Source: CAZOSF01 sp964582415 (GTDB taxonomy: Bacteria > Bacteroidota > Bacteroidia > Flavobacteriales > Flavobacteriaceae). From it: a stretch of 25,037 nucleotides of DNA. The stretch spans positions 1 to 25,037 of the forward strand of contig CAZOSF010000035.1 in assembly GCA_964582415.1 (NCBI GenBank), given 5' to 3'. A program made the position numbers and the translations under genes. Of this stretch, positions 9,501 to 15,380 are shown one piece after another. Each line of letters starts with the position of its first letter. Position 1 is the first letter of the stretch. Below the pieces are notes generated by a model. The model did no database searches. It worked only from the letters and a program-made list of their open reading frames with translations, and was not told the origin of the DNA.

Positions 9501-9947
9501 GTAAACGGCTTCAGTCAAGAAGATATCCGATTGTTGGAAAAAGAAGGCGAAATAGCGGTTTCCCATAACGGAAAAAATAGTATTTTGACCCTCGAGGATG
9601 TGATTATCACGTCCCAGGATATTGAGGGATGGTTGGTAGCAAATGCAGCTGGGGTTACCGTTGCCTTGGATGTGACCATCACCCCAAGCTTAAAAAGCGA
9701 AGGCATTGCCCGTGAATTGGTGAATCGCATTCAAAATTTGAGAAAAGATTCTGGTTTTGAAGTGACCGATCGAATCGATGTTACATTGAAGGATGAAGAC
9801 ACTTTAAAAACCGCGATAGAACAGAATATTGAGTATATAAAAAGAGAAACCTTAACCGAAGAATTGGTGTTTCAAGAATCTGTAGGAGATGGCACGGAAA
9901 TTGCCTTCGATGGCATTGAAACCCAGTTACGAATAAAAAAACATTAG
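6546..9947 (+). CDS. ileS: Isoleucyl-tRNA synthetase, eukaryote-like (IleRS2) type
   Basis: 1133 residues from the ATG at 6546. A frame extension upstream to 6477 encodes an unrelated hydrophobic leader, so I reject it. The class I catalytic core carries an altered signature, GIHH (57-60), where HIGH is usual, and a normal KMSKR (681-685). The CP1 editing domain shows TTTPWTLPSN (about 237-246) and the GIVHTAPTFGADD block (about 357-369). A long C-terminal part follows without the cysteine-rich zinc finger of E. coli-type enzymes. The length and missing finger point to the IleRS2 class, known for lower mupirocin sensitivity. It charges tRNA-Ile in the cytoplasm. The next gene starts 2 nt after the stop, indicating an operon. 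Confidence 0.97.
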   Translation: MSTKFKEYKGLNLPQLAGEILEFWKASNIFDKSISIREEETPFVFFEGPPSANGMPGIHHVMSRAIKDLFCRYKTQKGYKVDRKAGWDTHGLPIELGVEKELGITKEDIGKTISVEEYNAACRKAVMRYTDVWNNLTERVGYWVDMDHPYITYEPKYMETVWWLLKEIYEKDLLYKGYTIQPYSPKAGTGLSSHELNQPGTYQDVSDTTVVAQFKAVSKTLPEFLQGYGDVHFLAWTTTPWTLPSNTALTVGPNIDYVLVKTYNQYTFEPINVILAKSLVSKQFTGKYKSAEDSSELADYTEEDKKIPYLIEKEFKGKDLVEIRYEQLLPYAQPYEHPEHAFRIIAGDFVTTEDGTGIVHTAPTFGADDAKVAKEATPEVPPMLVKDENDTLVPLVDLQGRFRPEMGEFAGKYVKNEYYDEGEAPEKSVDVELAIKLKIENKAFKVEKYVHSYPNCWRTDKPILYYPLDSWFIKVTAFRDRMFELNQKINWKPKATGEGRFGNWLANANDWNLSRSRYWGIPLPIWRTEDGKETKCIGSVEELKLEMEKAVAAGVMEKALFEDFVIGDMSYENYAKIDLHKNIVDQITLVSDSGKPMKREADLIDVWFDSGSMPYAQWHYPFENKEKVEKTWRKADFIAEGVDQTRGWFYTLHAIATMIFDDVAYKNVVSNGLVLDKNGQKMSKRLGNAIDPFETLDDFGPDATRWYMISNANPWDNLKFDIDGIAEVRNKFFGTLYNTYSFFALYANLDGFDYSEPEVPIAERPEIDRWILSELNTLIQKVDAAYDDYEPTKAARAISEFVQENLSNWFVRLSRRRFWKGSYGLDKISAYQTLYTCLLTVAELGAPVAPFFMDRLYKDLTEGTVKGGKESVHLSNFPTPNTSYIDKALEHKMQKAQTISSLVLSLRQREKIKVRQPLQKIMIPVLDAAERSEIEAVSDLIKHEVNVKEIELIDEGSGILVKQIKPDFKKLGPRFGADMKAIAQAVNGFSQEDIRLLEKEGEIAVSHNGKNSILTLEDVIITSQDIEGWLVANAAGVTVALDVTITPSLKSEGIARELVNRIQNLRKDSGFEVTDRIDVTLKDEDTLKTAIEQNIEYIKRETLTEELVFQESVGDGTEIAFDGIETQLRIKKH

Positions 9948-9949
9948 AT

Positions 9950-10333
9950 ATGTCCCAAGAAGCTAAAACCCGCTACAGTGACAAGGAGTTGGAAGAATTC
10001 CGTGAAATCATCGTTGAGAAATTGGAAAAGGCAAAAGAGCAATTGGCTTTAATTGAAAGTGCCTATAAAAACGATTCGAACAATGGAACCGATGATACCT
10101 CCCCAACCTTTAAGGCTTTCGATGAAGGAAGTGAAGTGATGAGTAAAGAAGCCAATTCTCAATTGGCCATTCGTCAGGAGAAGTTCATTCGCGATTTGAA
10201 AAACGCCTTGATCCGCATCGAAAACAAAACTTATGGAATCTGCCGTGTAACAGGGAAGTTGATCAACAAAGAACGTTTGAAATTGGTGCCTCACGCCACG
10301 TTAAGTATCGAGGCGAAGAATCTTCAAAAGTAA
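9950..10333 (+). CDS. DksA/TraR-like protein with degenerate zinc finger
   Basis: This 127-residue protein has a long N-terminal coiled coil (about 10-95, with a loop rich in Asp, Asn and Thr near 42-52) and a DksA-like C-terminal module (YGICRVTGKLI...RL...P). The C4 zinc finger is nearly gone. Only C98 remains; the other three positions of the C-x2-C-x17-C-x2-C pattern are T101, S119 and A122. DksA-family proteins enter the RNA polymerase secondary channel and modulate transcription, often with ppGpp; that role is inferred here. The gene starts 2 nt after ileS and is surely in the same transcript. The ileS / DksA-like / lspA grouping recurs in flavobacteria. Confidence 0.9.
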   Translation: MSQEAKTRYSDKELEEFREIIVEKLEKAKEQLALIESAYKNDSNNGTDDTSPTFKAFDEGSEVMSKEANSQLAIRQEKFIRDLKNALIRIENKTYGICRVTGKLINKERLKLVPHATLSIEAKNLQK

Positions 10334-10351
10334 GAATACTTTATTATTGGG

Positions 10352-11020
10352 ATGATTACCAAGATTTTTAGATACAGATACCCTGGGTTTCTTTCCTGGG
10401 GTATTTTCGTTTTAATGAATCTGTCTTTTCTTCCCCTGCACGCTAATAATAAGGTATTGGTAAAAACTTGGGAGGCTTCACCCTATGATGCCCTTGAGCT
10501 ATTAGCGGAAAATGCCTACCAGGTAGAGGTTTCCACCTATCGTGGTACCCAGATAAGGGTGGAAGCCCGAATGGAAGGCGAGCATTCGGAACAAATTATC
10601 ATTAACTCCGAGGCTCAAGATGGCGTCCTCAGAATTCAACCAGGCTACCAAGAATTTTTTCATCGCCCGAACGATAAGTTGGCCGCCCATAAAGTGATTT
10701 CCATCTCTTTACATTTGCAAGTGCCGGAAAATTTTAGGGTATTGATCAGTGCCCCGAAGGCACATTTGGAGGGGGAAGGAACCTTCAAGCGATTGGAGGT
10801 TCACTTGGGTTCTGGAAATTGTTTCCTGATTAAATTTAAGGGGAATGCCAACCTTCATACGGAAAGCGGTTCTATCGATGTAACCACATCTGCTGAGGCG
10901 TCTGGGGAAGCCCATTCGCGTCAAGGAAAGGTAGTGAACACCCTATCTTCAGTGGGCTTCTATACCATCAAAGCGCAAAGTGTTAAGGGAGATATAAGCC
11001 TTCGGAAAACCCCAGAATAA
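10352..11020 (+). CDS. Exported protein of unknown function, DUF4097-like beta-helix
   Basis: 222 residues. A hydrophobic N-terminal segment (about 12-31, ending in LPLHA) looks like a signal peptide, so the product is probably periplasmic or outer-membrane associated. The rest is beta-rich with short repeats of the kind seen in DUF4097 or head GIN-type proteins: QIRVEARMEG, VLRIQPG, LEVHLGSGN, LHTESGSIDVTTS and VKGDISLRK. These suggest a right-handed beta-helix with one strand per turn. I recognise no enzymatic motif. It starts 18 nt after the DksA-like gene and separates ileS from lspA. The family assignment rests on repeat pattern only. Confidence 0.75.
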   Translation: MITKIFRYRYPGFLSWGIFVLMNLSFLPLHANNKVLVKTWEASPYDALELLAENAYQVEVSTYRGTQIRVEARMEGEHSEQIIINSEAQDGVLRIQPGYQEFFHRPNDKLAAHKVISISLHLQVPENFRVLISAPKAHLEGEGTFKRLEVHLGSGNCFLIKFKGNANLHTESGSIDVTTSAEASGEAHSRQGKVVNTLSSVGFYTIKAQSVKGDISLRKTPE

Positions 11021-11025
11021 TTCTG

Positions 11026-11033
11026 TATTTTTG
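11026..11033 (+). promoter_or_regulatory. -7 box of a probable internal promoter for lspA
   Basis: TATTTTTG at 11026-11033 matches TAnnTTTG exactly and sits 25 nt before the lspA ATG, in the 38-nt space after the preceding stop. TTCG at 11001-11004, 21 nt upstream, could serve as a weak -33 element. lspA may thus be transcribed independently as well as from the ileS promoter. Confidence 0.5.
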
Positions 11034-11058
11034 CCGCATTAGAAACCAACGGAACCAC

Positions 11059-11649
11059 ATGTCCTTAAAGAAAGCCACCTTACTCATCCTTTTGATTCTG
11101 ATAATTGATCAGGTTTCCAAAATTTACATCAAGATGAATTTCGAATTGTATGATGAGGTCGAAGTATTTTCTTGGTTTAAGATTTACTTTATCGAAAATG
11201 AAGGCATGGCATGGGGGGCAAAGATTCCTGGAGAATATGGAAAGTTGTCCTTAACGTTGTTCCGTATGGTCGCAATTGTGGGTATTGGCTGGTGGTTGTG
11301 GGATTCGGTTCGTAAAAAGGCACCAAACATACTCATCGTCTCCATCGCGCTTATTTTTGCAGGCGCTTTTGGAAACATAATCGACTCTGTTTTTTACGGG
11401 ATTCTATTTGGGGACTCCTATAATAAACTAGCTACTTTTCTTCCGGCGGAAGGGGGATATGGGACATTGCTACACGGAAAGGTGGTGGACATGTTTTCTT
11501 TCTCCTTCTTCAATCCAGTATTTAATGTGGCCGATTCTGCCATCAGTATCGGCGTAGGCTTATTGATAGTATTCAATAAAAAGGCTTTTCCCAAAAAGGA
11601 ACATGTTCAAAAAGAGATAGCTGTAAAGACGAGCTCTGAAGAAGAGTAA
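11059..11649 (+). CDS. lspA: Lipoprotein signal peptidase (signal peptidase II)
   Basis: 196 residues with four membrane helices (about 5-22, 66-84, 90-108 and 153-172). It removes signal peptides from prolipoproteins at the inner membrane. The aspartic catalytic pair is D109 in GNIIDS and D159 in FNVADS; N49 and G50-adjacent residues lie in the conserved ENEGMAWG block. Compared with E. coli LspA, the usual Arg after the first Asp is Ser110, and the stretch between it and the conserved VVDMF (142-146) is roughly 28 residues longer. The C-terminal tail (175-196) is charged. Association with ileS is widespread in bacteria. The gene converges on the histidine kinase gene with only 4 nt between stops. 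Confidence 0.96.
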   Translation: MSLKKATLLILLILIIDQVSKIYIKMNFELYDEVEVFSWFKIYFIENEGMAWGAKIPGEYGKLSLTLFRMVAIVGIGWWLWDSVRKKAPNILIVSIALIFAGAFGNIIDSVFYGILFGDSYNKLATFLPAEGGYGTLLHGKVVDMFSFSFFNPVFNVADSAISIGVGLLIVFNKKAFPKKEHVQKEIAVKTSSEEE

Positions 11650-11653
11650 ACGC

Positions 11654-12796
11654 TTAAAATCGGATTCGGAAGGTGGTGCCTTTCCCTACACTACTTTCGA
11701 TAGAAAGACTGCCCTGAAGGGTTTCCACTTGATTCTTTACGATAAAAAGCCCAAGGCCATTGCCGCTGGTGCCATTATGGAAGGTATGATTCACTTTGAA
11801 AACATCGTCACCAAATCGTTGCAAGTCAATTCCTAAACCGTTGTCGCGAACCATTAGACATACTTCTTCGTCTTCATAGAAACTGAAGATATCGATAGCT
11901 GGATTACGATCTGGATGACGGAAACGAATGGCGTTCGAAATCAGCTGAACAAAAATGCTCTCCATATATTCGGGGATATAGGAGATTTCAGGAACCTCCG
12001 AAAAATCAGAAAAGATTTCTGTTTCACTGGCTTGAATGGATTTTCGTAAACTCGAAGAAGCTTGTTTTAAAATATCAGCAAACTGAACCGTTTGAATGTT
12101 TCCTGCACCTCTCGTTTGGGAAGTGATGATGGTATTGAGTTGCTCGACAGAGTCGTTCAAGCTTTTGGAAATCGCCTCCACATTCTGAAGAAGTTCGTAT
12201 TCTTCTTCTTGTGAATTCGCACCATGTAACAACTCCATTGTAAGCTCTAAGTTTCCCGCGTGAGAACGCATGTTCTGGGTCATGACCTGAGCAAGATGCA
12301 TGAGTTGCTTATTTTGAGACCGGGCAATACTTCCACTTTTCTCAATTGCCAGCTCCCGCTTTTTTGAAGTATCGATGTTCTGAAAGGCGATTTGCATCCC
12401 AACAATGCGTTCCTCCTCGTTGTGAACTGGGGAACCAATTACCCGAGCCCAAAATGGTTTCTTGTCGAAGGTTTGCATTTTAAAAACCAAATCGAAAGGC
12501 TGGCCTTCTTTACACGCATCGTAGGTTTCCAGAGCCAATACATGGTAGTCTGCCGTGTAAAAATCCAATGCATACCGTAAGGATGGAGTGTATTCGATGG
12601 GAAGTTTCAATAATTTTCTAGCTTGGGCATCCAGATAGCTTTTCTTTTCAACGAAATCAATGCTCCAGCTACCCATGCCTGTTAGCTGCGTTAATTGCTT
12701 GTAATAGGCAAGGTCGAAGGGGTTCGTTACAGCTGGTTCATTTGGCCGTAATTCCCGCAGTAGAATACTCTTTCTTTTCTGCGCTAGAAAATTCAT
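11654..12796 (-). CDS. Cytoplasmic PAS-domain sensor histidine kinase
   Basis: 380 residues without signal peptide or membrane helix. Residues about 30-150 form a PAS fold with a PAC-like end (FWARVIGSPV...GMQIAFQNID). The helical dimerisation part contains the probable phosphoacceptor H179 in NMRSHAGNLEL, a non-standard H box. The HATPase domain has an N box with N288 (QLISNAIRF), a G1 box DNGLGID (318-324) and a G2 box GNGLGL (345-350), so ATP binding looks intact. No response regulator is encoded nearby, making it an orphan kinase in this window. It lies 66 nt downstream of fau on the same strand and may be its distal operon member. A TATCTTTC (12817-12824, minus) between them is a weak -7 candidate for separate transcription. 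The signal sensed is unknown. Confidence 0.9.
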   Translation of the reverse strand: MNFLAQKRKSILLRELRPNEPAVTNPFDLAYYKQLTQLTGMGSWSIDFVEKKSYLDAQARKLLKLPIEYTPSLRYALDFYTADYHVLALETYDACKEGQPFDLVFKMQTFDKKPFWARVIGSPVHNEEERIVGMQIAFQNIDTSKKRELAIEKSGSIARSQNKQLMHLAQVMTQNMRSHAGNLELTMELLHGANSQEEEYELLQNVEAISKSLNDSVEQLNTIITSQTRGAGNIQTVQFADILKQASSSLRKSIQASETEIFSDFSEVPEISYIPEYMESIFVQLISNAIRFRHPDRNPAIDIFSFYEDEEVCLMVRDNGLGIDLQRFGDDVFKVNHTFHNGTSGNGLGLFIVKNQVETLQGSLSIESSVGKGTTFRIRF

Positions 12797-12862
12797 TTAC
12801 ATAAGTATTGGGGCCCGAAAGATACGAAATTTTGAAATATCTTATGTATTTTCCTACAAAAT

Positions 12863-13423
12863 TTAAAATTCATAAAAAGTATGGGGGGTCACACAGTAGT
12901 TCAATGGGATATCCTCAATTGTGGAGGGGATACTGCTTTCAGGTGGAAAAAAGGACAATCCTACAAAAAGACAATCGGGTCTGCAAGCACTCAGAAATCG
13001 ATCGTAAAAACCCTTACCATAACCTAGACGATTTCCGTTTTGGTCATAGGCCAGCAAGGGCACAAAAACCACATCAAAGAGGCTTGGTGGCAACTCGATT
13101 CCGGATTCGGGCTCTGGAATCCCATAAGACGTAATGCGTAACTTGGTATTCTCCTGAAGCAATATGGCTTTCATGACACTATCCTCAAACTGTGTTTTGG
13201 GAACGGCAATGGTTTTATCACGTCCTTGTAAGACATGCAACAGGAATGCTGTGTCAACCTCTTTTTTGGCAGGTATGGATAAAAAAATGTGGAAATTGGT
13301 CTTGTCCCAAATGGGGAGTCGAAGGCATTGATTGGCCAAGTCCAGACTCCACTGTTCGATGGTCTTGGAGTCCAACGCCTCCCGTTTTTCCTTGTACAAT
13401 TTTCGTAAAGACTTCTTATCCAT
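12863..13423 (-). CDS. fau: 5-formyltetrahydrofolate cyclo-ligase
   Basis: 186 residues from the ATG at 13423. An earlier in-frame start at 13483 would extend deep into the upstream gene and adds unconserved residues, so I prefer MDKKSLRKLYKEKR. The enzyme converts 5-formyl-THF and ATP to 5,10-methenyl-THF in the cytoplasm. Family marks are the basic N-terminal helix (3-15), GIPEPESG (101-108), the FDVVFVPLLAYD block (116-127) and the signature RLGYGKGFYDRF (132-143) with the ATP-binding Gly/Lys and Tyr-Asp-Arg. Its ATG overlaps the stop of the M14 hydrolase gene by 8 nt (ATGGATAA), indicating translational coupling. Confidence 0.94.
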   Translation of the reverse strand: MDKKSLRKLYKEKREALDSKTIEQWSLDLANQCLRLPIWDKTNFHIFLSIPAKKEVDTAFLLHVLQGRDKTIAVPKTQFEDSVMKAILLQENTKLRITSYGIPEPESGIELPPSLFDVVFVPLLAYDQNGNRLGYGKGFYDRFLSACRPDCLFVGLSFFPPESSIPSTIEDIPLNYCVTPHTFYEF

Positions 13424-14393
13424 TGGCAATATCGGTGGATATATGAAATAGGGCATCCCCTTGATAAACGATAGGGCTTTCATTCACATTAAATACATAC
13501 CCTTCTTGCTTGGCCTTGATAAAATGATGAAACTTCCCATAGGGATCTGTTATATGACCCATTACGTCTCCCATTTTAATCAAGTGGCCCACCTTGACAG
13601 AGGGTTTGAACATACCGGAATATTGGGCGCGAACCCATTGACTAGTTGCAATGGTCACAGAAGGTTTTGCCGGGGCACTCACCTTGAATTTGTTTTGAAG
13701 CATTCCTAGGTGATGCAAAATGCGTTTGGAACCGTTCACCCCTGTATTGCTTATCGAAGGATCAATTGAATTCGATTTTCCTCCCTCAAATAGCAAGAGC
13801 GGAACACCTTTTTTCCTACAGGCATTTCGAAAGGACTTCTTTATATTTTTGGAATGAAGGATGAAAGGAGCACCAAAAAGATTAGCGAGTTTGGTGAGTT
13901 GCATATCTCCTTTTTCTACTCGAATGTGTGGAGCATTGAACCTGCTGCTGCCACCTGTATGAAAATCGATACAATAATCGGCATGAGGTACTATTTCGTT
14001 CATCAATTTATACGCAACCTGAGCCGCAAGCGAACCTTTTTTGCTACCTGGAAAGGAACGATTAAGATCACGCCCATCAGGAAAATCCCGTAGTTTTTGA
14101 ATAAAGCCAAATATATTGATGATGGGAATACAAATGGTTGTCCCGATTTTGGGTTTGTTGATTCCTTTAGAAACCAACTGACGAACGATTTCAACGCCGT
14201 TTACCTCATCCCCATGGATCCCTGCAGTAAATAGTACCGTAGGACCATGATACAATGATCGTTCGATAATTACGGGAACCTCTATAGGCGTATTGGTATG
14301 TAAGTTGGCAAAGCTGAAATTGAGTTCCTGTGATTCTCCAGGAAGGATTTCTTGGCCGAAAATCGTGAGTGGTGCCGCTTTTTTCTTCGCCAT
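13416..14393 (-). CDS. M14-family succinylglutamate desuccinylase/aspartoacylase-like zinc hydrolase
   Basis: 325 residues. Zinc ligands are H60 and E63 in GIHGDE and H145 in CIDFHTGG. DLNRSFPG (109-116) supplies the substrate-binding Asn-Arg, and E203 in LLFEGG is the likely catalytic Glu. These are the marks of the AstE/aspartoacylase branch of the M14 carboxypeptidases, which cleave amide bonds of N-acyl or peptidyl amino acids. The C-terminal 90 residues form a beta-rich domain with lipoyl-like turns (VKVGHLIKMGDVMG). The exact substrate is unknown. Its ATG overlaps the rimK stop by 1 nt (TAATG) and its stop overlaps fau by 8 nt. Pairing of this hydrolase with rimK is common in marine bacteria, suggesting it acts on a RimK product or substrate. 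Confidence 0.9.
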   Translation of the reverse strand: MAKKKAAPLTIFGQEILPGESQELNFSFANLHTNTPIEVPVIIERSLYHGPTVLFTAGIHGDEVNGVEIVRQLVSKGINKPKIGTTICIPIINIFGFIQKLRDFPDGRDLNRSFPGSKKGSLAAQVAYKLMNEIVPHADYCIDFHTGGSSRFNAPHIRVEKGDMQLTKLANLFGAPFILHSKNIKKSFRNACRKKGVPLLLFEGGKSNSIDPSISNTGVNGSKRILHHLGMLQNKFKVSAPAKPSVTIATSQWVRAQYSGMFKPSVKVGHLIKMGDVMGHITDPYGKFHHFIKAKQEGYVFNVNESPIVYQGDALFHISTDIANG

Positions 14394-15265
14394 TAACGTT
14401 TGTTTCTTTCTATATAACTTATGATTTGTCCGGAAATGTCGATTCCTGTGGTGGTTTCAATGCCCTCCAACCCTGGAGTGGAATTCACCTCTAAAATCAA
14501 GGGTCCTCGCTCACTTTCTAAAATATCTACACCACATACACCCAATTTTAGGCATTTTGCTGCCCGAAGGGCTAACTGCTCTTGCTCTGGCGTAAGTTTA
14601 ATGACTTCTGAAGAACCACCACGATGCAGATTGGAACGGAATTCCCCCTTTTTACTACTCCGTCTCATAGAAGCCACCACCCTTCCATCGACGACTATCG
14701 CTCTTAAATCACTACCATCCGATTCCTTTATAAACTCCTGGACGACAAACCGAACCTTAGCGGTATTTAGTGTTTGTATTGTCGACAGGGCAGAGGTGCG
14801 CGTTTCGGCCAAAATCACCCCATGACCGTGTGTCCCCTGTAAAATTTTTATAATCATCGGAGCCTCCCCAAAGAGCTCCATCAGTACTTCAGCATCGTAA
14901 GAGTTGCCCAAAAAAGTTTTCGGTAGGGGCAAACCTGCTTGAGACAAAACCTGATTACAGGTCCATTTGTTTCTCGATTGTAAAATGGCCTCTGCGCCTA
15001 CTACCGTAAAAGTACCCATGCACTCAAAATGTCGAACCAAGGAAGAACCAAAAAACGTATTGGAAGCCCCAATCCTTGGGATAACGGCGTGCAAATCATC
15101 CACGATTTCATCACAATAATACAATATGGGCCGCCCGCTTTCTATGGCCATGGTGCATTTATCCGGATCCAACACTTCCATTAGATGGTTACGAGCCAAT
15201 CCTGCTTTCATCAGGCTTCTCGTTGAATACAGGGATTCCCCACGGGAAAGAATGGCAATATTCAT
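14393..15265 (-). CDS. rimK: RimK-type ATP-grasp glutamate ligase
   Basis: 290 residues, close to the length of E. coli RimK (300). RimK adds glutamates to the C-terminus of ribosomal protein S6 and can also make poly-alpha-glutamate. The N-terminal domain starts MNIAILSRG. The ATP-grasp has the glycine-rich loop QGTHGHGV (143-150), QEFI adenine contact (176-179), R201/R202 and the metal-binding trio D247, E259 and N261 in DIL and EVNSTPGLEG. These fall within a residue or two of the equivalent E. coli positions as I recall them. It is the first gene of the minus-strand operon; the next ATG shares one base with its stop. The 115-nt space upstream is shared with divergent uvrC. The ligase class is certain, the acceptor is not. 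Confidence 0.94.
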   Translation of the reverse strand: MNIAILSRGESLYSTRSLMKAGLARNHLMEVLDPDKCTMAIESGRPILYYCDEIVDDLHAVIPRIGASNTFFGSSLVRHFECMGTFTVVGAEAILQSRNKWTCNQVLSQAGLPLPKTFLGNSYDAEVLMELFGEAPMIIKILQGTHGHGVILAETRTSALSTIQTLNTAKVRFVVQEFIKESDGSDLRAIVVDGRVVASMRRSSKKGEFRSNLHRGGSSEVIKLTPEQEQLALRAAKCLKLGVCGVDILESERGPLILEVNSTPGLEGIETTTGIDISGQIISYIERNKR

Positions 15266-15368
15266 AGATACTGCAATTTAGAAAAAAAAGTGAGTCGTAT
15301 TCGAATTCAAGAAGTTGCCTTTAACAAATATTTGATGAGCTGATTTTTAAAGGCTTCCAAACATCGTT

Positions 15369-15376
15369 TATCTTTG
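15369..15376 (+). promoter_or_regulatory. -7 box immediately upstream of uvrC
   Basis: TATCTTTG at 15369-15376 is an exact TAnnTTTG match and ends only 4 nt before the uvrC ATG. With usual spacing, transcription would begin at or within a few nt of the ATG. A -33 TTG at 17-23 nt upstream is not evident. Confidence 0.5.
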
Positions 15377-15380
15377 AGGT

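Noticed and set aside
12808..13134. 108-codon plus-strand frame
   Set aside because: Lies antisense over fau, has no domain, and the opposite strand encodes a clear conserved enzyme.
13424..13483. Longer 5-formyl-THF cyclo-ligase with 20 extra residues
   Set aside because: It would overlap the M14 gene by 68 nt and the added residues look unconserved; MDKKSLRKLY is the family-type start.
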